Source: Roseovarius aestuariivivens
GTDB taxonomy: Bacteria > Pseudomonadota > Alphaproteobacteria > Rhodobacterales > Rhodobacteraceae
Direction of reading: 5' to 3'
Assembly (NCBI RefSeq): GCF_004761875.1
Contig: NZ_SJEY01000003.1
Span: 62,001 to 126,000 of the forward strand
DNA: 64,000 bases
This document shows, one piece after another, positions 55,037-63,599 of the stretch (its first letter is position 1; each line of letters starts with the position of its first letter). The notes under the pieces are model-generated. The model saw only the letters and a program-made list of their open reading frames with translations, did not search any database and was not told the DNA's origin. A program made the position numbers and the translations under genes.

Positions 55037-55557
55037 CACGCCTCACGCTCGACCGGCCAGGGCCGCTCATGGCCCTCATCGCGGTGCAGATCCTCTGCAC
55101 CGCCTTCTTTCTGTGGGACGTGGTCGAAGACCTGCGTACCGGCGCCATGGCAGGCGCCAACATCGTCTACGCCTCGACCGAGGTGATCGCCTCGCTGGCG
55201 CTCATCCTTGCGGTAATTTTCGAAATCCGCGTGCTCATGGCGCTTCTGCGGCGGCAGGCACATCTGGAAACGCAGGTCTCCGTCGCCGCGGGTGCTTTGG
55301 CGGACATCATCGAGACGTATTTCGACGACTGGGGCCTTACACCGGCGGAACGGGACGTCGCCATGTTTGCCATCAAGGGATTTTCCATCGCCGAAACTGC
55401 GCGCTTGCGTGGTGCCGCCGAGGGAACCGTGAAATCACAACTCAATGCGGTCTACCGAAAGGCCCACGTGCCCGGGCGGGGCGCCCTTCTTGGGTTGCTG
55501 GTGGGCGATCTCGTCGATGCACCGCTGACGTCCCCGACGGATCGAGCCGCCTCCTGA
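55033..55557 (+). CDS. Membrane-anchored LuxR-type transcription regulator
   Basis: 174 residues: two membrane helices (about 12-30 and 45-68), a short helical linker, then a LuxR/GerE helix-turn-helix (residues about 100-160: LTPAERDVAMFAIKGFSIAETARLRGAAEGTVKSQLNAVYRK). The DNA-binding domain would face the cytoplasm. No receiver or ligand domain is present. The gene is translationally coupled to the cytochrome b561 gene, which may feed it a redox signal; that is inference. Confidence 0.85.
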   Translation: MTRLTLDRPGPLMALIAVQILCTAFFLWDVVEDLRTGAMAGANIVYASTEVIASLALILAVIFEIRVLMALLRRQAHLETQVSVAAGALADIIETYFDDWGLTPAERDVAMFAIKGFSIAETARLRGAAEGTVKSQLNAVYRKAHVPGRGALLGLLVGDLVDAPLTSPTDRAAS

Positions 55558-55623
55558 TGGCCTTGCGCGATTAGCCCAGCTTGAGGCATATCACGTGCAG
55601 TTGATCCCAGACCTGGCAGGCCC

Positions 55624-55767
55624 ATGACCAATTCGATCGCCATTTTTCTCGGCTTCCTGATCGCCGCCAGCCTCGCGTGGGATCTGTCGAGCAACGATCA
55701 CCAGGCAACGCTTTTCCTGGCGCGCAAGACGATCGACCTGATCGAATGGCTGGCTTTCTGGCGCTAG
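55624..55767 (+). CDS. 47-residue small membrane protein
   Basis: MTNSIAIFLGFLIAASLAWD begins a single hydrophobic helix; the protein ends IEWLAFWR. Very similar 45-50-residue proteins occur across Rhodobacterales, and some databases mislabel them glyceraldehyde-3-phosphate dehydrogenase because of their neighbours. The function is unknown. The ribosome-binding site is weak. Convergent with coaD (3-base gap). Confidence 0.7.
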   Translation: MTNSIAIFLGFLIAASLAWDLSSNDHQATLFLARKTIDLIEWLAFWR

Positions 55768-55770
55768 GGA

Positions 55771-56268
55771 TTAGTCAAGCCCAAGCCGTACGCGCAACGC
55801 GTCCCTGACCGACGGCGTCACGAACTTGGACACATCGCCTCCCAGCCGGGCGATTTCCTTGACAAGCTTGCTGGCAATCGCCTGGCTACGGGCATCGGCC
55901 ATCAGAAACACGGTCTCGATCTTGTCGTCGAGCGCGCGGTTCATGCCGACCATCTGGAACTCGTATTCGAAATCCGCCACCGCGCGCAGACCGCGCACAA
56001 TCACACTGGCCCCGACGTCCCGGGCACAATCGATCAGCAGGTTCTCGAAAGGATGTGCCACGATTTCGACCCCGGTCTTGGCACTGATTTCTGAGCATTC
56101 CGCCTCGACCATGGCCACCCGTTCATCAAGGCTGAACAACGGCCCCTTGTCGCGATTGATTGCGACACCGATCACAAGCCGGTCCACCAATCGGCACGCA
56201 CGGGTGATGATGTCGATATGGCCCAAGGTAACCGGATCGAAAGTGCCGGGATAAAGACCGGTGCGCAT
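55771..56268 (-). CDS. coaD: Phosphopantetheine adenylyltransferase
   Basis: 165-residue enzyme of coenzyme A synthesis. The nucleotidyltransferase motif YPGTFDPVTLGHIDI holds the T/HxGH site, and GLRAVADFEYEFQM is a family block. The start at 56268 (MRTGLYPG) is the standard N-terminus; an upstream in-frame ATG adds 13 residues. Confidence 0.95.
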   Translation of the reverse strand: MRTGLYPGTFDPVTLGHIDIITRACRLVDRLVIGVAINRDKGPLFSLDERVAMVEAECSEISAKTGVEIVAHPFENLLIDCARDVGASVIVRGLRAVADFEYEFQMVGMNRALDDKIETVFLMADARSQAIASKLVKEIARLGGDVSKFVTPSVRDALRVRLGLD

Positions 56269-56364
56269 GGGCCTCTCCGTCAATAGTTTGGGCGAAAACA
56301 ACACCATGCAGCGCGGGATTGCAACCCTCGCATCGATGCGCGCGCCCGGCGGATCAGCTTGGGA

Positions 56365-56799
56365 TTAAAAGCCCATCACCATGCTTTCCAGCGCTTCTTT
56401 CTCCATGGACAGTTCCTGCAGGCGCGCCTTGACCACGTCGCCAAGCGTCACCATACCCATAAGCTTACCGTCCTCGACCACCGGCATGTGGCGAAAGCGC
56501 CCCTCGGTCATCTTGGCCAGCACCAGCACCGCACTGTCGGTTTTGGAGCAGCACACCGGATCGGGCGTCATCAGATCGCTGACCCTGTCGTTTAGGCAAT
56601 TGCCGCCGACCACGGCCATGGCACGAACGATATCGCGCTCCGACAGAATTCCGACAGCGTTGGTGCCGTCCTCGGACACGATCAGACCGCCGATGCGATG
56701 CTCCGCGAGAAGCTGGGTGGCGTCCGAAACGCTGGTATCCGGCGTCACGGTGATAAGCTGGTCCGTTTCCTTGGCTCTCAGAATCTGCTGAACGATCAT
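56365..56799 (-). CDS. CBS-domain pair protein
   Basis: 144-residue stand-alone protein with two CBS domains (residues about 10-65 and 75-130), the fold that binds adenosyl nucleotides. RIGGLIVSEDG, GILSERDIVRAM and RFRHMPVVEDGKLMGMVTLGDVVK are typical. It probably senses energy charge; its partner is unknown. It is separated from coaD by about 97 bases. Confidence 0.9.
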   Translation of the reverse strand: MIVQQILRAKETDQLITVTPDTSVSDATQLLAEHRIGGLIVSEDGTNAVGILSERDIVRAMAVVGGNCLNDRVSDLMTPDPVCCSKTDSAVLVLAKMTEGRFRHMPVVEDGKLMGMVTLGDVVKARLQELSMEKEALESMVMGF

Positions 56800-56863
56800 A
56801 ACCGGCCCTCTCCGCTGGACATTTTGTTACCTGAAACCAGCGTCCGACAGAATTAAATTTCTG

Positions 56864-57760
56864 TCAAGTCTCGGCTTCCAGACGGGCCACCTCGGCGCGT
56901 ATTCCCTCGTTGAGCGCCTCCGCGAAACGGTTCATGCGTTCCAATCGCCGGTCGTCGGCATGCCGCACGAGGTAGAAACTGCGCGTCAGGCTGAATTCAT
57001 CGGGCAGGATTTTCTGCATACGGGGAAACCAAGGCAATGCGAAATCATGCATGATCCCCACACCGCCGCCCCGGTGGATCCAATTACTTTGCACCGAAAC
57101 CGAGTTCGACGCCAGCATCACGCGCTTGACCCCGGTTTCACCGAGATAGTCGAGTTCCTTGTCGAAAATCATGTCGGGAATGTATCCGACGATCCGGTGC
57201 GCCTTGAGATCGGCCAACGTCCGGATTTCGGGATTCTGCCGCAAATACCAACGGACGGCCGCGAGATGCAGTTTGTAATCCGTGATCTTCTGCACTGTCA
57301 GGCGGCCCGCGGTGGGCGGACTGACGGCAATGACCATATCCGCTTCGCGCCGGGTCAGGTTGAACACCCGGGGCAGCGCAACAAGCTGGATATCAAGATC
57401 GGGGTTTTCCTTGGCGATCGCGGTGCAGACCTGCGGCAGAAGGAAATTCGCGGCCCCATCCGGTGCGCCAATGCGGATTTGCCCAGACAGGCCCCCGGCC
57501 TGTCCGGCCATTTCCTCGGCGGCTTCCTGCATGGCCTGTTCGGCACGTTCCGCGTGCCCCAAAAGGCGCTGTCCAGCATCGGTAAGAGCGTATCCGGTCG
57601 GCGACTTCGCAAAGAGCGGCGCGGCAAGATCCTCCTCCAGCCTGGCGATCCGGCGACCCACAGTTGCGGGATCAAGCTTCAGCCCCCTGCCCGCGCCCGA
57701 CAGGCTCTCGGCGCGCGCAACGGCCAGAAAGACCCGCATGTCGTCCCAGCTTGGCTCCAT
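56864..57760 (-). CDS. LysR-family regulator divergent from mmsA
   Basis: 298-residue LysR-type regulator; winged helix-turn-helix at residues 5-65 (WDDMRVFLAVARAESLSGAGR...VGRRIARLEEDL), then the periplasmic-binding-like effector domain. The start MEPSWDDM at 57760 follows GGGGGG; an upstream in-frame ATG adds 27 unlikely residues. Divergent placement (100 bases between starts) makes mmsA its probable target. Confidence 0.9.
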   Translation of the reverse strand: MEPSWDDMRVFLAVARAESLSGAGRGLKLDPATVGRRIARLEEDLAAPLFAKSPTGYALTDAGQRLLGHAERAEQAMQEAAEEMAGQAGGLSGQIRIGAPDGAANFLLPQVCTAIAKENPDLDIQLVALPRVFNLTRREADMVIAVSPPTAGRLTVQKITDYKLHLAAVRWYLRQNPEIRTLADLKAHRIVGYIPDMIFDKELDYLGETGVKRVMLASNSVSVQSNWIHRGGGVGIMHDFALPWFPRMQKILPDEFSLTRSFYLVRHADDRRLERMNRFAEALNEGIRAEVARLEAET

Positions 57761-57770
57761 GCGCCCCCCT

Positions 57771-57826
57771 TTGCAAAAGTGCATGTCCCTTTTGAGATAT
57801 TGCCCCTGTCCCGATGAATTTTGCAA
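57771..57826. promoter_or_regulatory. Candidate LysR operator between the regulator and mmsA
   Basis: Half-sites TTGCAAAA (57771-57778) and TTTTGCAA (57819-57826) form an inverted pair, and GTGCAT (57780-57784 area) recurs inverted as ATGCAC near 57837-57842. They flank the likely overlapping promoters. Confidence 0.4.
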
Positions 57827-57860
57827 CGCTAAGTTATGCACAACTCAAGGAGGATGGATC

Positions 57861-59360
57861 ATGGAAGAACTGACACATTACATCGGCGGCGAGCGGGTCA
57901 AAGGGACCTCGGGCCGCTTTTCGGATGTTTTCAACCCCGCCACCGGCGAAGTTCAGGCGAAATGCCCGCTGGCCACGGCAGACGAGTTCGCCAAGGCCGT
58001 GGCCATCGCCGAAGAAGCACAGCCCGACTGGGCCTCGACCAACCCGCAGCGGCGCGCCCGCGTTATGATGCAATTTGTACATTTGCTGAATCGGGACATG
58101 GACAAATTGGCCGAAAAGCTCAGTTCCGAGCACGGCAAGACCTTTCCAGACGCCAAGGGTGACGTGCAGCGCGGTCTCGAAGTGGTCGAGTACTGCATCG
58201 GCGCGCCGGAACTACTGAAAGGCGAATATACCGACAGCGCTGGCCCGGGCATCGATATGTACTCGATGAAACAGCCCTTGGGCGTCTGCGGCGGGATTAC
58301 GCCGTTCAACTTTCCGGCAATGATCCCGATGTGGATGTTCGCGCCCGCCATCGCCTGTGGCAACGCCTTCATCCTCAAGCCGTCCGAGCGCGACCCGTCG
58401 GTACCGATCATGCTGGCCGAACTGATGGAGGAAGCCGGCCTGCCGAAAGGCATTCTGCAGGTGGTTCAAGGCGATAAAGAAGCCGTCGACGCGATGCTGG
58501 ATCATCCCGTGATCCAGTCTGTTGGGTTCGTCGGCTCGACACCGATCGCCGAATATATCTACGGGCGCGGCTGCTCGAACGGCAAACGCGTGCAGTGCTT
58601 CGGCGGCGCGAAAAACCACATGATCGTGATGCCCGACGCAGATATGGACCAGGCTGCGGACGCGTTGATCGGCGCGGGTTACGGCGCGGCGGGCGAACGG
58701 TGCATGGCGATTTCGGTTGCCGTTCCGGTGGGCGAGGAAACCGCCGACCGCCTGATTGAAAAACTGGTGCCGCGCATCGAAAAGCTGAAGGTCGGACCCT
58801 ACACCGCCGGCGACGACGTCGACTATGGCCCCGTCGTGACGAAGGAAGCCAAGGAAAAGATCCTCGGGCTTGTGCAGTCCGGCATAGATCAAGGGGCAGA
58901 ACTCGTAGTCGACGGTCGGGACTTCTCGCTTCAGGGATATGAAGACGGTTTCTTTGTCGGCCCGCACCTGTTCGACAAGGTAACGCCCGACATGGACATC
59001 TACCGCCAGGAAATCTTCGGTCCGGTCCTGTCGACCGTTCGTGCCAAATCTTATGAAGAGGCCATCGGCCTGGCGATGGACCATGAGATGGGCAATGGCA
59101 CCGCGATCTTTACCCGCGACGGCGACGCCGCGCGTGATTTCTCCAACCGGATTAACATCGGCATGGTCGGTGTGAATGTGCCTATCCCGGTTCCTTTGGC
59201 GTATCACACCTTCGGCGGCTGGAAGAAATCTATGTTCGGTGATCTCAACCAGCACGGTCCGGACGCATTCAAATTCTACACGCGAACAAAAACAGTCACC
59301 GCGCGCTGGCCCTCGGGCATCAAGGAAGGCGGCGAGTTCAACTTCAAGCCTATGGAGTAA
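57861..59360 (+). CDS. mmsA: Methylmalonate-semialdehyde dehydrogenase (acylating)
   Basis: 499-residue CoA-acylating aldehyde dehydrogenase of valine and thymine catabolism: methylmalonate semialdehyde to propionyl-CoA. The active-site Cys281 is in GERCMAIS; the N-terminal HYIGGERVKGTSGRFSDVFNP and GGAKNHMIVMPDADMDQA are MmsA-type. The start at 57861 has AAGGAGGAT. The frame stays open far upstream through the antisense LysR gene, which is an artefact of composition. Confidence 0.95.
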   Translation: MEELTHYIGGERVKGTSGRFSDVFNPATGEVQAKCPLATADEFAKAVAIAEEAQPDWASTNPQRRARVMMQFVHLLNRDMDKLAEKLSSEHGKTFPDAKGDVQRGLEVVEYCIGAPELLKGEYTDSAGPGIDMYSMKQPLGVCGGITPFNFPAMIPMWMFAPAIACGNAFILKPSERDPSVPIMLAELMEEAGLPKGILQVVQGDKEAVDAMLDHPVIQSVGFVGSTPIAEYIYGRGCSNGKRVQCFGGAKNHMIVMPDADMDQAADALIGAGYGAAGERCMAISVAVPVGEETADRLIEKLVPRIEKLKVGPYTAGDDVDYGPVVTKEAKEKILGLVQSGIDQGAELVVDGRDFSLQGYEDGFFVGPHLFDKVTPDMDIYRQEIFGPVLSTVRAKSYEEAIGLAMDHEMGNGTAIFTRDGDAARDFSNRINIGMVGVNVPIPVPLAYHTFGGWKKSMFGDLNQHGPDAFKFYTRTKTVTARWPSGIKEGGEFNFKPME

Positions 59361-59384
59361 ATCCGGCGACGAGCGTAGATACGA

Positions 59385-59412
59385 AAAGGGCGGCCAAGCG
59401 GCCGCCCTTTCA
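59385..59412. terminator. Bidirectional terminator after mmsA
   Basis: 10-base arms AAAGGGCGGC / GCCGCCCTTT with a CAAGCG loop. A short T run on each strand can serve both mmsA and the converging VPLPA gene. Confidence 0.85.
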
Positions 59413-59432
59413 TTCATGTCTGATTGGATCGA

Positions 59433-60095
59433 TCAGGTCTTCTTACGCCGACGCAGAGCCGCAAAGCCCCCCAAAGCGCCCAGCATCAGCCAACCAGCGG
59501 CCGGAATCGGCACAACGCTCGGTTCATAGTTTACTGTTATGCTTTTTAGCTTGAATCTGTCGCCGGAACCCGATGCGCCAATTGAGAATATGGAATGGGT
59601 CCCAAACCCAGCCAGAGATCCGCTTTCTGCGATACTTCCTGACGAATCCGAACAGCTTGAAACGATGCAGTTCGCAGTATTCGTTTGCGTATAGGACAAA
59701 ACAGAACCGGAATCATTGTAAGTACCGAGCGAAAAATCATCGATTGATGACCAATAGCTGAACTTCGCCGATGCCATGCTTACAGCCTTCGAAAAGGACA
59801 ACTTGATCAGTTCGTCCGTTCCGTCACTGTCGACCTGATGGGAATCTCCGCTATCCGTACTGTAAACACCCAAGCCGGTATTCCACCATCCCAACCTGAC
59901 CTGCGTACCGAAATCACCGTTGGCAAGCTATTCGTGTGCAGTTGCTGTTACTGAAAGACCCGTGGCTGGATCGGTCCAAGACAACGAACCAGTGGTTGTC
60001 GTGCCTGGACCGCCAAAATGGAATGTTACCGTTGATGCGCTTGCAAGTGTTGCGCAAAAGCTAAGCGCGATTCCAGAAATCAGTGTTTTCAACAT
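59433..60095 (-). pseudogene. VPLPA-CTERM surface protein with an in-frame amber codon
   Basis: One reading frame of about 220 codons, interrupted by TAG at 59928-59930. Before it: a signal peptide (MLKTLISGIALSFCATLASA) and a beta-rich start, ending SVTATAHE. After it, in the same frame: LANGDFGTQVRLGWWNTGLG, more beta-rich sequence, and a C-terminal sorting signal VPIPAAGWLMLGALGGFAAL followed by RRRKK. The two halves make one normal VPLPA-CTERM protein, so the stop is a recent change (possibly CAG to TAG), a sequencing error or read-through. Such proteins are exported and processed by an archaeosortase/exosortase-like system. Converges on mmsA. Confidence 0.85.
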
Positions 60096-60487
60096 TTTCG
60101 TCGTACCTTCCCCATAGGACCACTTAACAAAAAACGAAACAGACAAGTCATGTAACGGTACTCAACCGTCATGCGAGTCTCACGCCTCGATATACAATAG
60201 CCTGTGTTCGAGGAACACAAAAACGCCATATTTCAGAAGCTTAGAAACAAATTGTTTCACGATTTGCAACAAAGCCGGTGTCATTTCCATGTGCGCGAGG
60301 GCTCATAACAAAGAAAACCGGCAGATCGGCCGAAGAGCGGCTCCAGCCACCTTGCAAGACTGGATTACTTGGGTCGTTTGGAAGCTGAAGACGTGTTTTA
60401 GCTTCAAACTCAAGATGCCCGCGCATTTTAAGACACTTGCCAAAGCTGCTTTGAACCCGCTCTGATAGCCAAAGTACAGGAGGCGGC
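60096..60487. other. Intergenic region between the VPLPA gene and the YbdK-like gene
   Basis: 392 bases between divergent genes with no supported gene. It contains a perfect 17-base palindrome TGTGTTC-GAG-GAACACA at 60203-60219, about 110 bases before the VPLPA start codon, which may be an operator. A CAGGAGGCGGC ribosome-binding site precedes the next gene. Confidence 0.5.
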
Positions 60488-61615
60488 ATGGAAGACCCGG
60501 CATTCACCATTGGGATCGAAGAAGAATATCTTCTGGTAGATCGCGACAGCCTTGCGCTTGCCGAGGCGCCCGAGGACCTCATGGCCGCCTGCGCGGCGGA
60601 ACTGGAGGATCAGGTCGCACCGGAATTCCTCAAATGCCAGATCGAGATCGGCACCAAGGTCTGCGCCAATGTGGCGGAAGCGCGCGAAGATCTGCAGCGG
60701 CTGCGCAGCACCGTGTCCCGCGAGGCAGCCAAGCACAACCTTACGCCGATAGCCGCATCCTGCCATCCTTTTGCCGACTGGCGTGAACAGCACCATACCG
60801 ACAAGGAGCGCTACAACGCGCTCTCCTCCGATCTCGCCGGCGTCGTGCAGCGTATGCTCATCTGCGGCATGCATGTTCACGTGGGGATCGAAGACCCTGA
60901 CCGCCGGGTCGACCTAATGAACCAGCTTAGCTATTTCCTGCCTCATCTTCTTGCGCTGTCGACGTCTTCACCTTTCTGGCAAGGGCGCGACACCGGGCTC
61001 GACAGCTATCGACTGACCGTATTCGACAACCTGCCGCGGACCGGTCTGCCGCCACGCATGGAAAGCTTTTCGGAATTCGAACGCGCGGTCGGTATCCTGA
61101 CCCAGGTCGGCGTGATCGAGGACAGCTCCAAGATCTGGTGGGACCTGCGCCCGTCGTCGCATTTTCCAACAATCGAGTCGCGCATCTGCGACGTGCAGCC
61201 CCGGCTTGAGCATACGTTAATGCTGGCCGCGATCACCCAGGCAATCACGCGCCTGTTGTGGCGGTTGGCCAAGAAGAACCAGCGCTGGCGCATCTATGAC
61301 CGGTTCCTGGTCAGCGAGAACCGGTGGCGCGCCCAACGTTACGGGACACGCGAAGGTCTGATAGACTTCGGTCGGGGTGAGATTGTTCCCATGGCCGAAT
61401 TGCTCGAGGAAATGATCGAGCTTCTCCAAGAAGATGCCCTTTTCTTTACCTCGCTCGGGGAAATCGAAACGGCGCGCGACGTTCTGCGCACCGGAACCTC
61501 CGCCACACGCCAACGGTCCGCGTATCAGGAGGCGCGCAAGGCTGGCGGCGATCATGACGCCGGTCTCGCCGCGGTCGTGCGTCAATTGATCGAAGAGTTT
61601 CACGAGGACCTTTAA
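60488..61615 (+). CDS. YbdK-family carboxylate-amine ligase (GCS2-like)
   Basis: 375-residue member of the glutamate-cysteine ligase type 2 family. [29 protein letters not shown] and [19 protein letters not shown] are its blocks. E. coli YbdK has weak glutamate-cysteine ligase activity in vitro; the true substrate is unclear. No glutathione genes are adjacent. The start has a strong AGGAGG site. Confidence 0.9.
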   Translation: MEDPAFTIGIEEEYLLVDRDSLALAEAPEDLMAACAAELEDQVAPEFLKCQIEIGTKVCANVAEAREDLQRLRSTVSREAAKHNLTPIAASCHPFADWREQHHTDKERYNALSSDLAGVVQRMLICGMHVHVGIEDPDRRVDLMNQLSYFLPHLLALSTSSPFWQGRDTGLDSYRLTVFDNLPRTGLPPRMESFSEFERAVGILTQVGVIEDSSKIWWDLRPSSHFPTIESRICDVQPRLEHTLMLAAITQAITRLLWRLAKKNQRWRIYDRFLVSENRWRAQRYGTREGLIDFGRGEIVPMAELLEEMIELLQEDALFFTSLGEIETARDVLRTGTSATRQRSAYQEARKAGGDHDAGLAAVVRQLIEEFHEDL

Positions 61616-61790
61616 ATCCACCGGGTGAAGGCCTGTTCTCCAGACAACTCAGCTGGTTCGACCCTGAGATCGGCTCTCGTGCCTTCACCTTCCTGTGAGG
61701 GCGACGATTTGCACATACTTCGCCCTCGCAATTCGATGCGTTACCGGCCATCTGATGGTCCAAACGTTTTCAAAAAACGGAAGGTGTTTG

Positions 61791-62357
61791 ATGTCTCAAT
61801 CCCGCTTCTCCCGCCGAACCGCGCTTTTGGGCGCCGCAGCCGCTTTGATCACGCCGACACCCGGGCGTGCACAGGACGCCAGCTCCGCGACCTTTAATCG
61901 CCGCAACGCGTCTTCCTTCGTGACCCGCGAATGGCGTGATTATTTCGACGATCTCGGCGTTGGCCGGATCGTATGCGACATCGACAGCCGCGCGCTGCAT
62001 CATTGGGACAGTGACGGGACCTATACGTTGTACCCATCTTCCGTACCGCAGACCGAAGATCTTACCAAACGCGGTTACACCGAGATCGTGCGCAAGAAAG
62101 TTGGCCCGACCTGGACTCCGACGGCCTCTATGAAAGAACGCGATCCGTCGTTGCCTGACTTCATGCCCGCCGGGCCGGGAAATCCTCTCGGCACCCATGC
62201 CATGTATCTGGATTGGCCGGCATATTTGATTCACGGGACGCATGACACGCGCAAGATCGGAAGGCGATCTTCCTCGGGCTGCATCGGGCTCTATAACCGG
62301 CATATCGAAGAACTTTTTGGAAAGACCGAGATCGGCACCAAGGTTCTCCTTCTCTGA
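61791..62357 (+). CDS. L,D-transpeptidase (YkuD family), Tat-exported
   Basis: 188 residues. A twin-arginine-type signal (SRRTALLGAAAALITPTPGRA) leads to the periplasm, and the YkuD catalytic motif is HGTHDTRKIGRRSSSGCIGL (catalytic Cys and upstream His). It would form 3-3 cross-links in peptidoglycan or attach proteins to it. The start at 61791 has GGAAGG; an upstream in-frame ATG adds 32 unlikely residues. Confidence 0.9.
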   Translation: MSQSRFSRRTALLGAAAALITPTPGRAQDASSATFNRRNASSFVTREWRDYFDDLGVGRIVCDIDSRALHHWDSDGTYTLYPSSVPQTEDLTKRGYTEIVRKKVGPTWTPTASMKERDPSLPDFMPAGPGNPLGTHAMYLDWPAYLIHGTHDTRKIGRRSSSGCIGLYNRHIEELFGKTEIGTKVLLL

Positions 62358-62456
62358 CTTTTCTTTTCCCTGGACCGCAGACTTGCCATACTGCAGCAAC
62401 CGCTGCTAATTAAACGCGCGTTCAATTAGCAGCTACATGCCCCGGGGGAGACCGCG

Positions 62457-63599
62457 ATGGATTTCGCGCTGAGCGAAGAACAAACGGCTATTTTTGACAT
62501 GGCATATGCCTTTGGCCAGGACCGGATCGCGTCGCATGCGCGCGATTGGGAAAAGGCAGGCACAATCCCCAAAGAGCTTTGGCCAGAGGCCGGAGAGCTT
62601 GGCTTCGGCGGGCTTTACGTGAGCGAGGCATCAGGCGGTGCGGGCCTGAGCCGGCTTGATGCGACACTTGTCTTCGAGGCGCTGTCGATGGCCTGCCCGT
62701 CCGTTGCGGCATTTCTGTCGATTCACAATATGTGCGCCCGCATGATCGACAATTTCGGCAGCGACGAGATGAAGGCACGCGTCTTGCCCAAAGCGATTCC
62801 GATGGAAACGGTTCTGTCCTATTGCTTGACCGAACCAGGTTCGGGTTCTGACGCGGCGGCGCTCAAAACCCGGGCGGAGCGGACCAACGACGGATATCGG
62901 CTGAATGGAACCAAGGCCTTCATTTCCGGCGGAGGATATTCCGATGCGTATATCGTCATGGTCCGCACCGGCGAAGACGGCCCGAAAGGCATCTCGACCG
63001 TCTACGTCGAAGACGGCACTCCGGGGCTGAGCTTTGGTGGTCTGGAAGACAAAATGGGTTGGAAGAGCCAGCCAACCGCTCAGGTCCAGTTTGACGATTG
63101 CAACATTTCTGCCGAGAATCTTGTCGGGGAAGAGGGTAAAGGTTTCACATATGCGATGAATGGCCTCGATGGCGGACGTCTGAACATCTCTGCCTGCTCA
63201 TTGGGCGCTGCACAACAGGCGCTCAGCATGACCAAAGGTTACATGAGCGAGCGTAAAGCGTTTGGAAAATCCATCGATCAATTTCAGGCGCTGCAATTCC
63301 GGCTTGCGGACATGGAGATCGAACTCCAGGCTGCACGCACCTTCCTGCGGCAGGCCGCATGGAAGCTCGACACGGACGCCTCCGATGCCACCAAGTTCTG
63401 CGCCATGGCGAAAAAGTTCGTGACCGAGGCCGGAAGCCGCATCGTCAACCAGTGCCTGCAACTGCACGGCGGTTACGGCTATCTCGCCGACTATGGCATA
63501 GAGAAATTGGTTCGCGATCTGCGCGTTCATGAAATCCTGGAAGGGACGAACGAGATTATGCGCCTGATTGTCGCGCGGCAAATGCTGGCCGAGGCATGA
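62457..63599 (+). CDS. Acyl-CoA dehydrogenase (isobutyryl-CoA type)
   Basis: 380-residue flavoprotein. The FAD-binding CLTEPGSGSDAAALKTRAER, the GYSDAYIVMVRTG region and the C-terminal LQLHGGYGYLADYGIEKLVRDLRVHEILEGTNEIMR with catalytic Glu are all typical. Next to a HIBYL-CoA-hydrolase-like gene (ATGA overlap) and near mmsA, isobutyryl-CoA is the likely substrate (valine catabolism). A GGGGGAGACC site precedes the ATG. Confidence 0.9.
   Translation: MDFALSEEQTAIFDMAYAFGQDRIASHARDWEKAGTIPKELWPEAGELGFGGLYVSEASGGAGLSRLDATLVFEALSMACPSVAAFLSIHNMCARMIDNFGSDEMKARVLPKAIPMETVLSYCLTEPGSGSDAAALKTRAERTNDGYRLNGTKAFISGGGYSDAYIVMVRTGEDGPKGISTVYVEDGTPGLSFGGLEDKMGWKSQPTAQVQFDDCNISAENLVGEEGKGFTYAMNGLDGGRLNISACSLGAAQQALSMTKGYMSERKAFGKSIDQFQALQFRLADMEIELQAARTFLRQAAWKLDTDASDATKFCAMAKKFVTEAGSRIVNQCLQLHGGYGYLADYGIEKLVRDLRVHEILEGTNEIMRLIVARQMLAEA

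Noticed and set aside
57282..57860. Long N-terminal extension of mmsA
   Set aside because: It runs through the antisense LysR gene and gives no aldehyde-dehydrogenase similarity; the ATG at 57861 has a perfect ribosome-binding site.
58212..59417. 401-codon minus-strand frame inside mmsA
   Set aside because: Antisense shadow of a conserved gene; no ribosome-binding site or motif.
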